A DNA stretch of 64,000 nt, taken from contig CM077165.1 in assembly GCA_039583875.1 (NCBI GenBank), forward strand, positions 71,350,757 through 71,414,756, given 5' to 3'. A program made the translations under genes and the position numbers. Below, in pieces: positions 13,401 through 23,137 of this stretch. How positions within the stretch are numbered: position 1 is the stretch's first letter; each line of letters starts with the position of its first letter. Source of the DNA: Platanthera guangdongensis. Its lineage: Eukaryota > Streptophyta > Magnoliopsida > Asparagales > Orchidaceae. Below the pieces are notes generated by a model, which was not told where the DNA came from, ran no database searches, and saw only the letters and a list, made by a program, of their open reading frames with translations.

Positions 13401-13910
13401 CACCACAGGAATCTCTTCCAAACGGGGCACACTAACAATCGACCCTAGCAGGGAAACCACACAGGCAAAACAGCCAGAAACCAGCAACTTCCGAGCACGC
13501 ACCGCAGAAATGATTGGAGACTCCTGGAGAGAATACCCATAAACGCTCCCTGGCTGACAGCTGTCTTTGACGAAGTCCAAGCGCTTACCCTTGCACTGGA
13601 TCACAGCATCGTACCTTGATAACCAGTCCATGCCCAAAATAATGTCGAAGTCCTCCAGGTCAATCACCTTTAGATCTGCCTTGGCTAGAAAATCTCCCAA
13701 TAATATCAGACAATCTAGGACACCCAGGTCCGTAACTACAGAGTCACCGGAGGGGAACTTAACACAGAAGGCACCACCAACACGATCTAGGCCCAAACTG
13801 AACCGCTCCACGAAGGCTCTAGCCACAAACGAGTGGGTAGCGCCGGAATCGAAGAGAATGTGTGCCCAGCGGTTCTTTACCATAAATCGTCCTACGAATT
13901 GCACACGCAT
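10446..13910 (-). pseudogene. pol: Tekay pol: protease, reverse transcriptase, RNase H, integrase, chromodomain
   Basis: A single minus-strand frame holds all domains. Protease is at 13910-13290 with FDSGATHSF near 13850. Reverse transcriptase begins near 13283 with [15 protein letters not shown] and has FIDDVLVYS near 12845. RNase H has YVDASHVGLG near 12420 and ends in VVADALSRK near 12080. Integrase has its zinc finger (CFTCRR) near 11650, MDFITGLSRS at 11570, ISDRDSRFTS near 11385 and the conserved Glu in TNGQTERVNQ near 11280. The C terminus has LWRNQDVESATWELE near 10600, a chromodomain signature of the Tekay type. The frame is cut by TAG at 13284, TGA at 12729 and TAG at 11589. The last two fall where Trp is expected, as cytosine deamination would give. 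All catalytic motifs remain readable. Confidence 0.92.
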
Positions 13911-15211
13911 CTAAGGCAACAAGCGCTAAAATGAAAGCTACAACCAAAAGAAGAAACGTAACGAAACGACTGGGGAGGAGTCGAACCTGAGATAACCTGG
14001 GTCGAGGTCTGCGCTTCGTCTACCGAAAGCACATTCAGCTTCCCCTTTCCTTTATCCATTCGTTGAGGCGGTGGAAAAGCCTGGAGGGGAACTGGCTGCA
14101 GAATAGGCTGGGTCTGAGGGCACCTTGTCTTGAGATGACCCTTCTGGCCGCACTGAAAACAGACCTTATCTTTTAACCAACAACGGGCAGCCTCATGCCC
14201 CTTCCTTCCACACAAGGCACACACCATGTCTCCCCTAGAAATACCCTGAATCGCATGCACCTGTTCCTTCTTCTGCGCTCCCAACCTTTTGAAACACTTC
14301 TCAAAGGGGTGGTCTGGCCGGCCACAAAAGCTACAAATCTCTTTGACCTTCTTTCTTGAGACAGCATCAGGTTCCTGAGGGCTCTTCCCTCCACCAGACT
14401 TCCGCTTATCCTTCCTTAACTGCTGGCCTCTATTCTTGGCATTCTCAATGGCCTCAACTCTCAAGGCAGCTTCAACCACGCTGGCATAACTGACTGCTCC
14501 ATAGGCATTCGCTAACTACTGAATGTCGCTTCTTAGTCCACCCAAAAATCGCTTAACTCGGTCTGCCTCAACACTCACCAGACCCGGAGCAAACCGACTC
14601 AACTTACTAAACTCAATCTCATACTCACTAACCGTGAGTTTCCTCTGCTTTAAATGAAGAAAGTCATTCATTAGCCGGTCCCGTTCGACTGAAGGAAGAA
14701 ACTTACTTAACAACATCACCTTAAATGACTCCCAAGTGCAACCTGCCACTAAGCTCTCTTTCTCCCTCAGCCACCAATTCTTTGCTAGACCCTTGAGCTG
14801 GTAGGCTGCGAGCATCAATCTCTGATCGTCTGCAATCCCTGAGTAAGAGAACATCTCCTCAATGGTAATCAGCCAGTCATCCAAAATCATAAAATCTGCC
14901 TGCCCATCATAGGTAGGGGGTCTCAGCCGCTGAAACTGGGATATGAACGCCATCTCCGGAGGCACCACAACCAAGGGCACGGGAGGAGCAGGAGGGGCAG
15001 GAACAGCTACCCCCTCTGCGGGGTTCTGAGCTCTCGGGGTCTGTCCCGCCACCATTGCTACAAGGGACTGAATCTGAGCCTGCATAGCCACTACCTGCCT
15101 CGATAACTCCTCATTACTCTGCTGCAGGATTTCTACCAACGCATCGCTCTGCGCTCCTGACGTCTCACCCTCGGATTGGGGGGTCGATCTCGTCGCAGGA
15201 CGTCTCGCCAT
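13892..15211 (-). pseudogene. gag: Tekay gag with three CCHC zinc knuckles
   Basis: The start at 15211 (MARRPATRST) opens a gag of about 430 codons in a frame different from pol. The retrotransposon gag core (RLRPPTYDGQ through FLHLKQRKLTVSEYEIEFSKLSRFAPG) lies at 14950-14600. TAG at 14516 replaces a likely Gln codon. After it come three zinc knuckles near 14340 (CSFCGRPDHPFEKC), 14220 (CALCGRKGHEAARC) and 14165 (CFQCGQKGHLKTRC), for binding the RNA genome. The ORF ends near 13892, overlapping the start of the pol frame. Tekay elements normally have one continuous gag-pol ORF, so either one indel separated the frames or a programmed frameshift operates. The indel is likelier. Confidence 0.88.
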
Positions 15212-15560
15212 CCTAAAATCGCACGAGCTTTAGACAAATCCTAGCCCATCAACTAGAACAAAACTACCCGGTACGGACAAACACACTTAAATATGAACTT
15301 CAACTGCAAAACTTGCTCTGGGAGTTGTTTTTACCATGATGATGTTATGCTTATCCTAAGATGGTTCACCACCATCATACTAACTCATGTGCCTAAACCA
15401 TGAATGCATGTATTTGTATTCTTTTTGACTCAAAACCATGTGTGTACATATGTCATCTTGTAAATCTTTAGCTTGGCATGTTGTGCTTATGAAATGTTAT
15501 GCTATGCATGCTGTGCTATGCATTCTAAAAAGTCCTTAGTGCATGCCATGGGCGGCGTAC

Positions 15561-15739
15561 ACATGAAAATGTTATGCATCCCATACTACATAACATTCCC
15601 ATGTAACGAAAGACGAAAACATGCTAGCCGCATTCATGTGGTGAGGTTATGCATCTCATACTACATAACCCTCACATGTTGCCTCCTATGGTGGATCCAT
15701 ATACAAACACATATTATGCATCTCATACTACATAATATG
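15561..15739 (-). other. Three covarying hairpins in the Tekay leader
   Basis: Three copies share a 12-nt loop (+ strand CATCCCATACTA or CATCTCATACTA) and a loop-side stem TTATG/CATAA, but have different outer stems that stay paired. They are AATGTTATG/CATAACATT (15568-15576 with 15589-15597), GGTTATG/CATAACC (15645-15651 with 15664-15670, extended by TGA/TCA past a one-base bulge) and CATATTATG/CATAATATG (15710-15718 with 15731-15739). The first also has an outer ACATG/CATGT stem. Paired changes in both arms imply selection for the fold or copying by an inverted-repeat mechanism. Confidence 0.75.
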
Positions 15740-15884
15740 CCTCGTATACTTCTTGATGCTCATGAGTGTAGTGTTCGTGCTTCGGCCAAGATTTGCTGAT
15801 GACATATCGGTGTGTGAATGGTATGATGCCAACTACTAATGCAGACAAGGGAAAGGTTGCCCAACCATTTTTCAAGCAACCTCC

Positions 15885-15896
15885 CTCTGATACCAA
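15885..15896 (-). other. Primer-binding site of the Tekay element, initiator Met-tRNA type
   Basis: The minus-strand TTGGTATCAGAG, one base from the LTR, matches the 3' end complement of plant initiator Met-tRNA, the usual primer for chromoviruses of this group. Confidence 0.88.
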
Positions 15897-15897
15897 C

Positions 15898-18724
15898 TGT
15901 CACAACTCGCATTTTCTCAACGGTAAAAATCGTATCAGAGTAAGAGAAAACACGTGTCTTGATACCACGTCGTGCAGGGGATAACTGCACACGCTCAGTC
16001 AAAACTCCAGACGTTAGATTTTAAGGAAAAACATTGATTAAATATGAAAGAAAATCAGTTAAGTTGAATGGTCGTATCCCTCGGCACAGTGGATCAGCTA
16101 GTCCACAGTTAAAATTATATCTATTCGCAGCAGAAAATACTTTGGTTCAATTAAGTTGACACCCTAGATACACATGAGAGTCCCCGGCGGACGACTCATG
16201 GTATGCACGACTCTAAGGTGATTATTATAGGTATAAAAGATAGTGTTTTACGCTGAGGAAAAATAGTGTCTTTGTTTTAGAAAACATGTTATGCATGAAG
16301 TACATATATTAATACTTTTAGGTTTTAAAATATCTAACATGCAACCTAGCATAAATCCTTCCCAGAAGCAAGTAACCAACCACAAGTAGGCAAAATCAGC
16401 AGTTTAAATTCATACCCAGCATCACAAGAAGCCACCAGTGGGTGTCAACAACCTGACACGAACCCTCTGGCGAGTATGTATGTCTATACAGAAGAGTAAA
16501 GAACTACCTCACAACAAAACAGGGATCAGCTACCCCAGCAACCCTAGAGGCCACCAACAGCCCCTCCAAAAGAACTAGCCGCTGAACTGGCTACAACCTG
16601 GACCTGAGGCATTCAAGAAAAGAACACCTCAGCAAGGAAACAATCAAAAGGTAAAATAGAGCAATAAATTAATTAGCAAATAAGAAGAAGGGTTTACCAA
16701 CCCGGCAACAAACTGCAATAAGCAAAAGAAAAGGGGATGACAGTAAGATAAAAAAATGCTATCAAAAACACCGCAGAGCACACCAAGTGCGAGCAATAAA
16801 ACCAATATGCCTTACCAAGAGAGAGCCTGCAACAGCATCAAGACATATATATATGCCAAAACAGAAGAAAGCATAAACAGGAAAGGGACTAACAGTCCTA
16901 ACACGTGGGTAAGCGGCAGTGGTCAAAACATGGGTCTGAATACATAACCAAAATCAGACCCAAAAAGGGCTAAGGGGTCAAACAGTGGCAGCTTTAGTGT
17001 CCCACACACACCAACCCAAACCGGGTCAAAAGGCGGTGGCCACAGCTCTCCACATAAAACCACCCCTCCAGAGGCCACCAAAACTCCACCACCTGCCACA
17101 ACCCAAGAGTCGGCATGCAGAAATTAGCCGAACACCCAATGCCTCCCCCTAGGGAAAAAGTCACTCTAACAATCCTAAGAAACACACGAACCCAAGGCAA
17201 AAACGTCGGGTCCAACCGACGCGGCCTTGCACACCTAACCCGAACCAACCCCGAGTCTACCTGACCCCAAAACAAGCGCAACACCCAGTGTCGACACGAT
17301 GTGTCGACACCACGACAAGCCGGTGTCGACACAAGGTGTCGACACAACCATAGCCGGTGTCGACACCAAGTGTCGACACCACAGCGGCCGGTGTCGACAC
17401 AAGGTGTCGACACAACCGCGGTCGGTGTCGACACAAGGTGTCGACACAACCGCGGCCGGTGTCGACACCAAGTGTCGACACCACAGCGGCCGGTGTCGAC
17501 ACAAGGCCGCGGCTGGTGTCGACACCAAGTGTCGACACCACTGCGGCCGGTGTCGACACAAGGTGTCGACACTGCCGCTGCTGGTGTCGACACCAAGTGT
17601 CGACACCACTGCGGCCGGTGTCGACATAAGGTGTCGACACTACCGTTGCTGGTGTCGACACCAAGTGTCGACACCACGACTGGCCGGTGTCGACACCAAG
17701 TGTCGACACCAAGACTGGTCGGTGTCGACACAACGGTGTCGACACCCCAACTGGCTACAGGAGCCAGATCCAGCAAACGACCAAAAGCAAGAACGAGGAT
17801 TCTCTCTCTCTCTAGAGTACAACCTCCATCGGCAATGGCAACTACTCGACCTAAACCGAACCAAAACTGTCCCTATTAGACACAAACCCTCAGGAAAACT
17901 GAAATTTAACTGGAACTTTCTACACTAACCACGGCATGATCGGGAACGAACCCTAGCGTACACCTAGGATCTAAGCAGGAAAGAGATAAAATTAACTCAA
18001 AAGAAAGACAAAGATCAGCTTTGGCAAGGATGAGGGGACATCACTTGCCTAAATACCAGAAACTTGGTCGGCGGCCTCCCCCGCTCACGGATTTGGCCGC
18101 AGAGCAGCAAGCTGAGGAGCAGAAAGAAAGCAGATCCCGGCGAGGGCAGTCCAGATCCACTCTCGAAATCGAATTCCGACCGCTAAATCTCCAGGAATCG
18201 GCGTCCGAAGGCTAGGGTAGTCCAGCGGTTCTCTCCCTCTCGTACAGGCGACGGCTTCTTCCAAGCAGAGAAACAGGAAAAGAACAAAATGAACCCAGCC
18301 CTAATTCTAACCCAAGACTATATATATATATCAGTTTTAATAATAAACAATCAACATAATAATAATTATTTACACTCGATATCAAAACAACACGAAACCC
18401 GAAACTTCTCGGAAAAAGACGAAATTCACGTCACAGCTAAAAGCCCACGCTACGAACGCAACTGTGAAGTCGAAATTAGCATTCGACGAACAAAACCCGG
18501 GATATCACCACCCGAATCCAAAACACAAGCATTCCCTAAGAGGCCCAACCGAGTCATCAAACGGACTCCGACTAGCTGGGGAATCTTGCTAACAGGCTAC
18601 AAACAGGCTATACAGGGAACCCTAAGAGCTAAGACCACGCTCTACAACGGCAAAAAGCCGGGAATACGCCATCGTAATGACAGCCAACGATCAAACAAAA
18701 CACGAAAAAACCGGGGGCGTTACA
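15898..18724 (-). repeat. 5' LTR of the Tekay element (right copy, 2827 bp)
   Basis: This is nearly identical to 7429-10405 outside the tandem array. It begins (minus strand) TGTAACGCC and ends at the TGT of the + strand start at 15898. It is followed on the + strand by the duplicated target atatc (18725-18729). Confidence 0.92.
17288..17745. repeat. GTGTCGACAC palindrome array in the other Tekay LTR, about 27 copies
   Basis: The unit is as at 8820-9425, but about 27 core copies are counted by eye against about 36, so the two LTRs of one insertion differ by several units. LTRs are identical at insertion, so the array changed length afterwards or during the reverse transcription that made it. 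Confidence 0.9.
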
Positions 18725-18729
18725 ATATC

Positions 18730-20541
18730 CCAGCCCTAGCTGACAAAATATATGAGCTGATAGCCCCCAGGCTCTCACTCCTGTTGGAGACCTCCTTGGC
18801 TCCACTGCTAAAGTCAGTTGCAGACTTATCTGCCAGGCTCTCCTCCCTCTTTCCTCCTCAGGCAATCCCTTCATTTGGGTGCCTTGATCCAGCTGTATCT
18901 GAATCTAGGCAGGGGGAGATGCCTCATGAAGATGTGAGATTGCCTGCTGCTGCTGCTGCCATTTCTTCAGTTCCTGCTGCTGCTGCTGTTATTACTAAAG
19001 CTCCAGTTTCAACTCCTCCAGTTGTTGTCTTCTCAGTGGACCTCAGGTCCTTATTATCAGATTTTGATTCAACTTATTTCAGCCGTCTTCCAGTGAGTAA
19101 TGCAGTCCAGCCCTCAGAGGATCTCTCCAAGGCCATTGTGCCCTTCTCCAGCTGTGATTCCAGCTTAGTTAGCTCCTATATATCCTCCATATATACTGCT
19201 GAGCCTTCTGGTTCCAGTGATGCTGCTGCTACTCCTGCTGAAAATATTGTTGTTGTTTCTGTTGCTCCTGCTGTCAGTGATGATGCTGCTGATGTTCTAG
19301 TTTCTAAGGATATGCAGACAGAGGCATATGACTTTGAGCCTGTTGTTATCGCTGATGTTATTCCTGCTGTTATTACTGATGATGAGGTTCTTGTATCTGA
19401 AAGTATTTTCTCTAAATCTGTTGCTGCTCCAGTTACTGCTGACACTACTGCTGCTATATCTTCTGAAAGTATTGCTCCAGAAAGCTCTATGTCTGTTGTT
19501 ACTACTGCTACTGCTACAACTTCTATTGTTACTAGTGATGTATCTGCTGCTGCTACAACTGCTGTTTCATCTGCTCCAACCCAACTTCAGAAAGAGTATC
19601 TGAAAAAAATTGATGCTTTATATGATGAGCAAAGCTCTGAAAATGATGAATTCAGGACTGATTCTGATGATTCCTCTGCCACTATAGCTAGGAAAAGAAA
19701 AGCATGGAGCAAGGCTATGAAAAGAGTTCCCCCAGCCAAAGTCAAAGATACAAATGACATACCTTATTACATTCTTCATGACTGCCCCATTACTGAACAT
19801 TGGATGCATTACTCCAAGAATCAACTAAAAGCTATGAAGAAGAAGAGGAAATATGAAAAAGGATCTTCTCAGTTTCATCATCCTCCTCCACCACCTCCTC
19901 CTGATACAGGTGCAGGTGGAAGCTCAGCTGCTCAACCCTCTGCTAGAAGTCAAACCCCCTATCAGCCTCATGCAAGATCTAAATATAGGGGAAGCCAGTC
20001 CAGAGGTTCTCAATCAAGGAAAGGAAATTATAGAGGAAGCCAAAGGGAATTCCAAGTCTACTCCAAAGGCTATTCAAGGCAACACCCTTACTCTAGGGAA
20101 GGACAAGCTTCATCAGACACAACTTCAGGTCCTTTTCCCTACAAGCTAAAAGAAGTAGTCTTATCCAGAGCTCCTCCAGATAATCCTTCCAACAGATATG
20201 AGCCTCCAGTGCCCTTTGAGGATCCAGAGAATAATCCTACTGCATGGACTGCCAGAATGAAAGAATTAGCTGCCCTGGATCAAATCAAGAAAGCCAGAGA
20301 GCAAGGCAGAGACACCTCCAGCATTACTACACTGTCTGAACAAAGAAAGAAGGAACTTGAGAGATATGCCTCCAGCAAATTCTTTGATTCTGAGAGATAC
20401 ATGGAGCTGTATCCTGAAGTTGTGGTACCAAGGCCTAAACAACAAACTTCCTTAGGTGCAGCTGATGATAGAAGGTCAAAGAAAGAAGCTCTTAATCCTA
20501 ATAGAGAAATTAAGATTATAAAGAGCAAGGAGAAAGAATAA
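18730..20541 (+). pseudogene. Third ORF of the SIRE-like element, C-terminal part
   Basis: This resumes the frame broken at 7428 and runs 604 codons to TAA at 20539. It has a hydrophobic helix-rich start (YELIAPRLSLLLETSLAPLL), a long Ala/Val/Ser/Thr-rich low-complexity tract (about 18930-19580), and a basic patch (ARKRKAWSKAMKR) at about 19690. A Pro run and Arg/Ser/Gly/Gln-rich repeats (SRGSQSRKGNYRGSQRE) lie at 19890-20060, followed by a charged helical C terminus. The basic SRG-rich part looks like an RNA-binding tail and there is no obvious membrane anchor near the end, so a nucleic-acid role is at least as likely as an envelope role. An in-frame ATG inside the Tekay LTR (18289) would add 147 foreign codons; I do not take it as the native start. 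Confidence 0.7.
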
Positions 20542-20685
20542 TTCTGTAAGGTGACAATTATTCTGATTTCTGATTTCTGTCTGAGATATTATATCTGTGA
20601 TTCTGCTTGTTGTTGCTTGTTATATTGTTGCTTTGTATGTTGCTCTTTAATTTTTCCAAGTTCTGTAAATAGTAATCCTAACCCA
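20542..20685 (+). other. Short spacer after the third ORF
   Basis: About 140 T-rich bases between the third-ORF stop and the polypurine tract, with nothing coding seen. Confidence 0.6.
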
Positions 20686-20698
20686 AATAGGGGGAGAT
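20686..20698 (+). other. Polypurine tract of the SIRE-like element
   Basis: AATAGGGGGAGAT lies immediately before the LTR start TGTTAGAACACC. The GGGGGAGATTGTTAGA junction is typical of plant copia 3' ends. Confidence 0.85.
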
Positions 20699-20869
20699 TG
20701 TTAGAACACCCTATTACTAATTTGGGTCAGGATCACTATGTCTTTAGGAAACCTGTTTTGACCTCATTGTATAGATCTAAAGGTCAATTAGAATTGAGTC
20801 TAAGGGTTAGTAGTTAGGTTTGGAAGCTGCCCTCAATACCAAGGTTTTTCAGTTTGGAGACCAAGTCAT

Positions 20870-21150
20870 TTCGTCGAGCTCAGTACGATGAATCATTGAA
20901 CACCAATTGACGATCGTCTAGCACAACTTCGACGGATCGTCGAACTCCATTCGACGATCGCTGAGCTCAACTTCAACAAATCGTCGAACTCCATTCGACG
21001 ATCTTCGAGCTCAGTTCGACGATCTTGACTCCAGTATTGATTCTCTATCTCTGAGCTCAGTTCGACGATAATTGAGCTCAGATCGACGATCTCTGTTGCT
21101 GTCTAAGTCCAAATCGCTGAGCTCTGTTCGACGATAGTAGAGCTCAGTTC
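20870..21150. repeat. TCGTCGA/TCGACGA palindrome array in the SIRE-like LTR
   Basis: Repeated units combine ATCGTCGAA-CTCCA-TTCGACGAT inverted arms (9 bp) with GAGCTCAGTTCGACGAT half units. About ten half-sites occur in 280 bp. The same unit appears at 2100-2275 and 5747-6003 of the same element. Confidence 0.85.
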
Positions 21151-21913
21151 GACGTTTTTCTGAAGAGTTCAATGACTTTCAAGATTCAAATTCAGAACAG
21201 TTAAGGAGTTATTGTTAGCAATTAATTCAGAAGATCTTGTAGCCGTTTTCATTTATTCTGCACCAAGTTTCAAGGGATTATCAAGGAATGTTTCTTTGGA
21301 CTTTCCCCTAGAAGACAATTGTAATTAAGGGAGTCAATTAATGACAGGATAACGGCTATTCTTGACAGAGGATCATTTTCTATTCAGAACAAAAGGAATA
21401 AAAGACAATATTTTTGAATCACTCACAAGAGAACAAGAACAAGCATCTGTAGAGAGTGAACAAGAAGAAGAACATAAAACATTCTCTGCTACAACCTTTC
21501 TCTGGAACAACATCTTTCTCAACACCAACTGTTCACAAGAGAAAGAAAAAGAGCTGTAGACATTCTCTGTCTAAAAGAATTCATATAAGAACACACAACC
21601 AAGGAGATCAACCAACTGAAATCTTCAGATCTCTTTTGATTCAAGTGTTCAAGGCCAACATCATTCAAGACTCCAGACACCTAACATTTCAGCTGCTGCT
21701 GAAATCATCAATTGCTGGAGATCAAATTTCTGAAGGCCTATCACCCTATAGCAAAGCTTCATTTCCTGAACATCTCAAGAACTCAGGGGGAGCTTTGACA
21801 ACATCAATATCCACATAGTCTTCTCAGCTACTTTGAGAAAGAGAAGACTTCCATAACTCTCTCATCCCCATCTCTGTAAAGGGTTTTTCAAACTCCCTTC
21901 AAAAGTTTGTGCT

Positions 21914-22029
21914 TGGTTTTTGAGCACCTTATCAAAAGCTCATTGGTGGCAAGACACCTGATCAAAAAATCTGGTTTGGTTTTTGAGCACCTTATCAAAA
22001 GCTCATTGGTGCCCAGGACACCTGATCAA
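21914..22029 (+). repeat. Tandem duplication of about 64 bp in the SIRE-like LTR
   Basis: GGTTTTTGAGCACC, then ATCAAAAGCTCATTGGTG, then ACACCTGATCAA occur twice with about 64-bp spacing. The window begins inside the second unit of the other LTR, so sharing by both LTRs cannot be checked. Confidence 0.75.
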
Positions 22030-22259
22030 CTCATCCTGCAGTGGATTCCTACCTAGGGTGGTAGAAGAGTGGATGTACCCAAGTTTAGGGGAACCATTAT
22101 AGCTCCTTGTGTCTTCTGGCTTGCTTGTCTTTATTTGTGTTTCTGGCTGTGATTGCTTTGTGATCTGTGATTAGTTTCTTTTGTAGATTGTAATTAGATA
22201 GCTGCTGTGTTTAGACTTAATATTTGCTTCCCTGTTCACTCAGATTACGACAATTGTTG

Positions 22260-23082
22260 TGTACAACCCCGTGTCCGGCGAGTGGGTCCCACCAGGGAGG
22301 CGAGCAGACCTTGCCCCGCGGCCCGCGTCCGAGCGGCAAACAGATATGCGGTAGAAGGGCTGGCCCGCTCCCGCCCATTTCAAGCGAGCGGGTCGCGCGA
22401 AGAGTCCTTGGCCAAAGCAGACGAGTTTGGCGACCCGCGACTGGCGAGCCGATCGAGAGTCGCAGTGGCCGCTGGTCCGCCTCGTCACGCGACCTGGCCG
22501 CCGGTCCGCCCCGGCAGAAGCAAGGCAGATCGCGACCCCCGGCTCGCGCTCGCCCAGGGAGCATGGGCGGGCAGCTGAAGTCAGGTCGCGCCCGCCTCCC
22601 GCGAAGAAGGATTGGGGGCGAGTTGACTCCCCAGGACTGCGGATAGCCCCTCAGGACAGCGGGGTCTCGCTGTTGGCAGACCAGGTCGGACTGCGCATAG
22701 CCCATCAGAACAGCGGAGTTTGGCTGTTGGCAGACCCAGCTAAGGGCCTTTTGGTATTTTCAGGTCAGTTATTTTGGTTATTGGCAGTTCAGGTTCCAAA
22801 AAGCTATAAATAAGACCCAAGGGGTACCGCAGAGGACACGCTTTTCAGTGCCTCCTTACTCTCATTCTTCAGTGTTCTTTGAGAGTACCTTAGCTCGGCT
22901 TCTGGCTAAGGAGGGGAAGCGCTCAGAGATCTTCTGGGTTTGTGGTGGGACCTCCCTGCCGAGCCCTTGGGCCTGTTCCTTCTTGTCTCTTTCGTTGTTT
23001 TTCTTGCAGGAGCAAAGTAGGCGCGAGACCACCCCTTCCCCAAGGGTCGAACTCCACAAGAGGCTGGTTTCCGGTTTCAACA
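22260..23082 (+). repeat. 5' LTR of the Tat element, with TATA box
   Basis: 823 bp. A TATAAATA box at 22805-22812 sits about 270 bases before the LTR end, a usual promoter position. LTR-derived ORFs in several frames here are compositional and are not genes. Confidence 0.93.
22805..22812 (+). promoter_or_regulatory. TATA box of the Tat 5' LTR
   Basis: TATAAATA follows AAAAAGC and precedes AGACCCAAGG. The same box is in the 3' LTR at 34359-34366. Transcription of the element RNA would start about 30 bases downstream. Confidence 0.7.
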
Positions 23083-23085
23083 TCT

Positions 23086-23102
23086 TGGTGTCGTGAGCGT
23101 GG
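23086..23102 (+). other. Primer-binding site of the Tat element
   Basis: TGGTGTCGTGAGCGTGG lies 3 bases after the LTR end. The related minus-strand Tat copy has TGGTGCGGTGAGCATGG in the same place (37097-37113). I cannot assign the priming tRNA by eye. Confidence 0.7.
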
Positions 23103-23137
23103 AGAGTGGTCAGTGCAGAAAAGCTTCGGCGAGCTCA

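Larger units (their letters stand above)
15212..15897 (-). other. Untranslated leader of the Tekay element
   Basis: About 690 bases lie between the primer site and the gag start, without a coding ORF on the minus strand. The part nearest gag (15212-15460) shows nothing distinct. The middle part (15561-15739) holds three related hairpins, listed separately. The leader of LTR retroelements normally holds RNA packaging and dimerisation signals. Confidence 0.75.
7429..18724 (-). mobile_element. Tekay/Del-type chromovirus (Ty3/gypsy), nearly complete, minus strand
   Basis: It is bounded by LTRs that start TGTCACAAC and end GTTACA, with the target duplication atatc at 7424-7428 and 18725-18729. 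The primer site (minus strand) is TTGGTATCAGAG, next to the right LTR. The gag, protease, reverse transcriptase, RNase H, integrase and chromodomain order on the minus strand marks the Tekay/Del chromovirus group. In that group the chromodomain is thought to direct insertion into heterochromatin, which fits a nested repeat block. Outside the tandem array the two LTRs look nearly identical, so the insertion is fairly recent. Still, gag-pol carries four in-frame stops and one frame change. Confidence 0.92.
20699..22259 (+). repeat. 3' LTR of the SIRE-like element, left part (continues at 34642-34711)
   Basis: It starts TGTTAGAACACC after the polypurine tract. With 34642-34711 it totals about 1631 bp. 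It contains the TCGTCGA palindrome array (20870-21150) and a 64-bp tandem duplication near 21914-22029 (GGTTTTTGAGCACC through ACACCTGATCAA). Confidence 0.85.

Noticed and set aside
18289..18724. Native start of the third ORF at 18289
   Set aside because: This part is Tekay LTR sequence; the same ATG region exists in the other LTR (9968). The native start lies at 6154 on the far side of the insertion.
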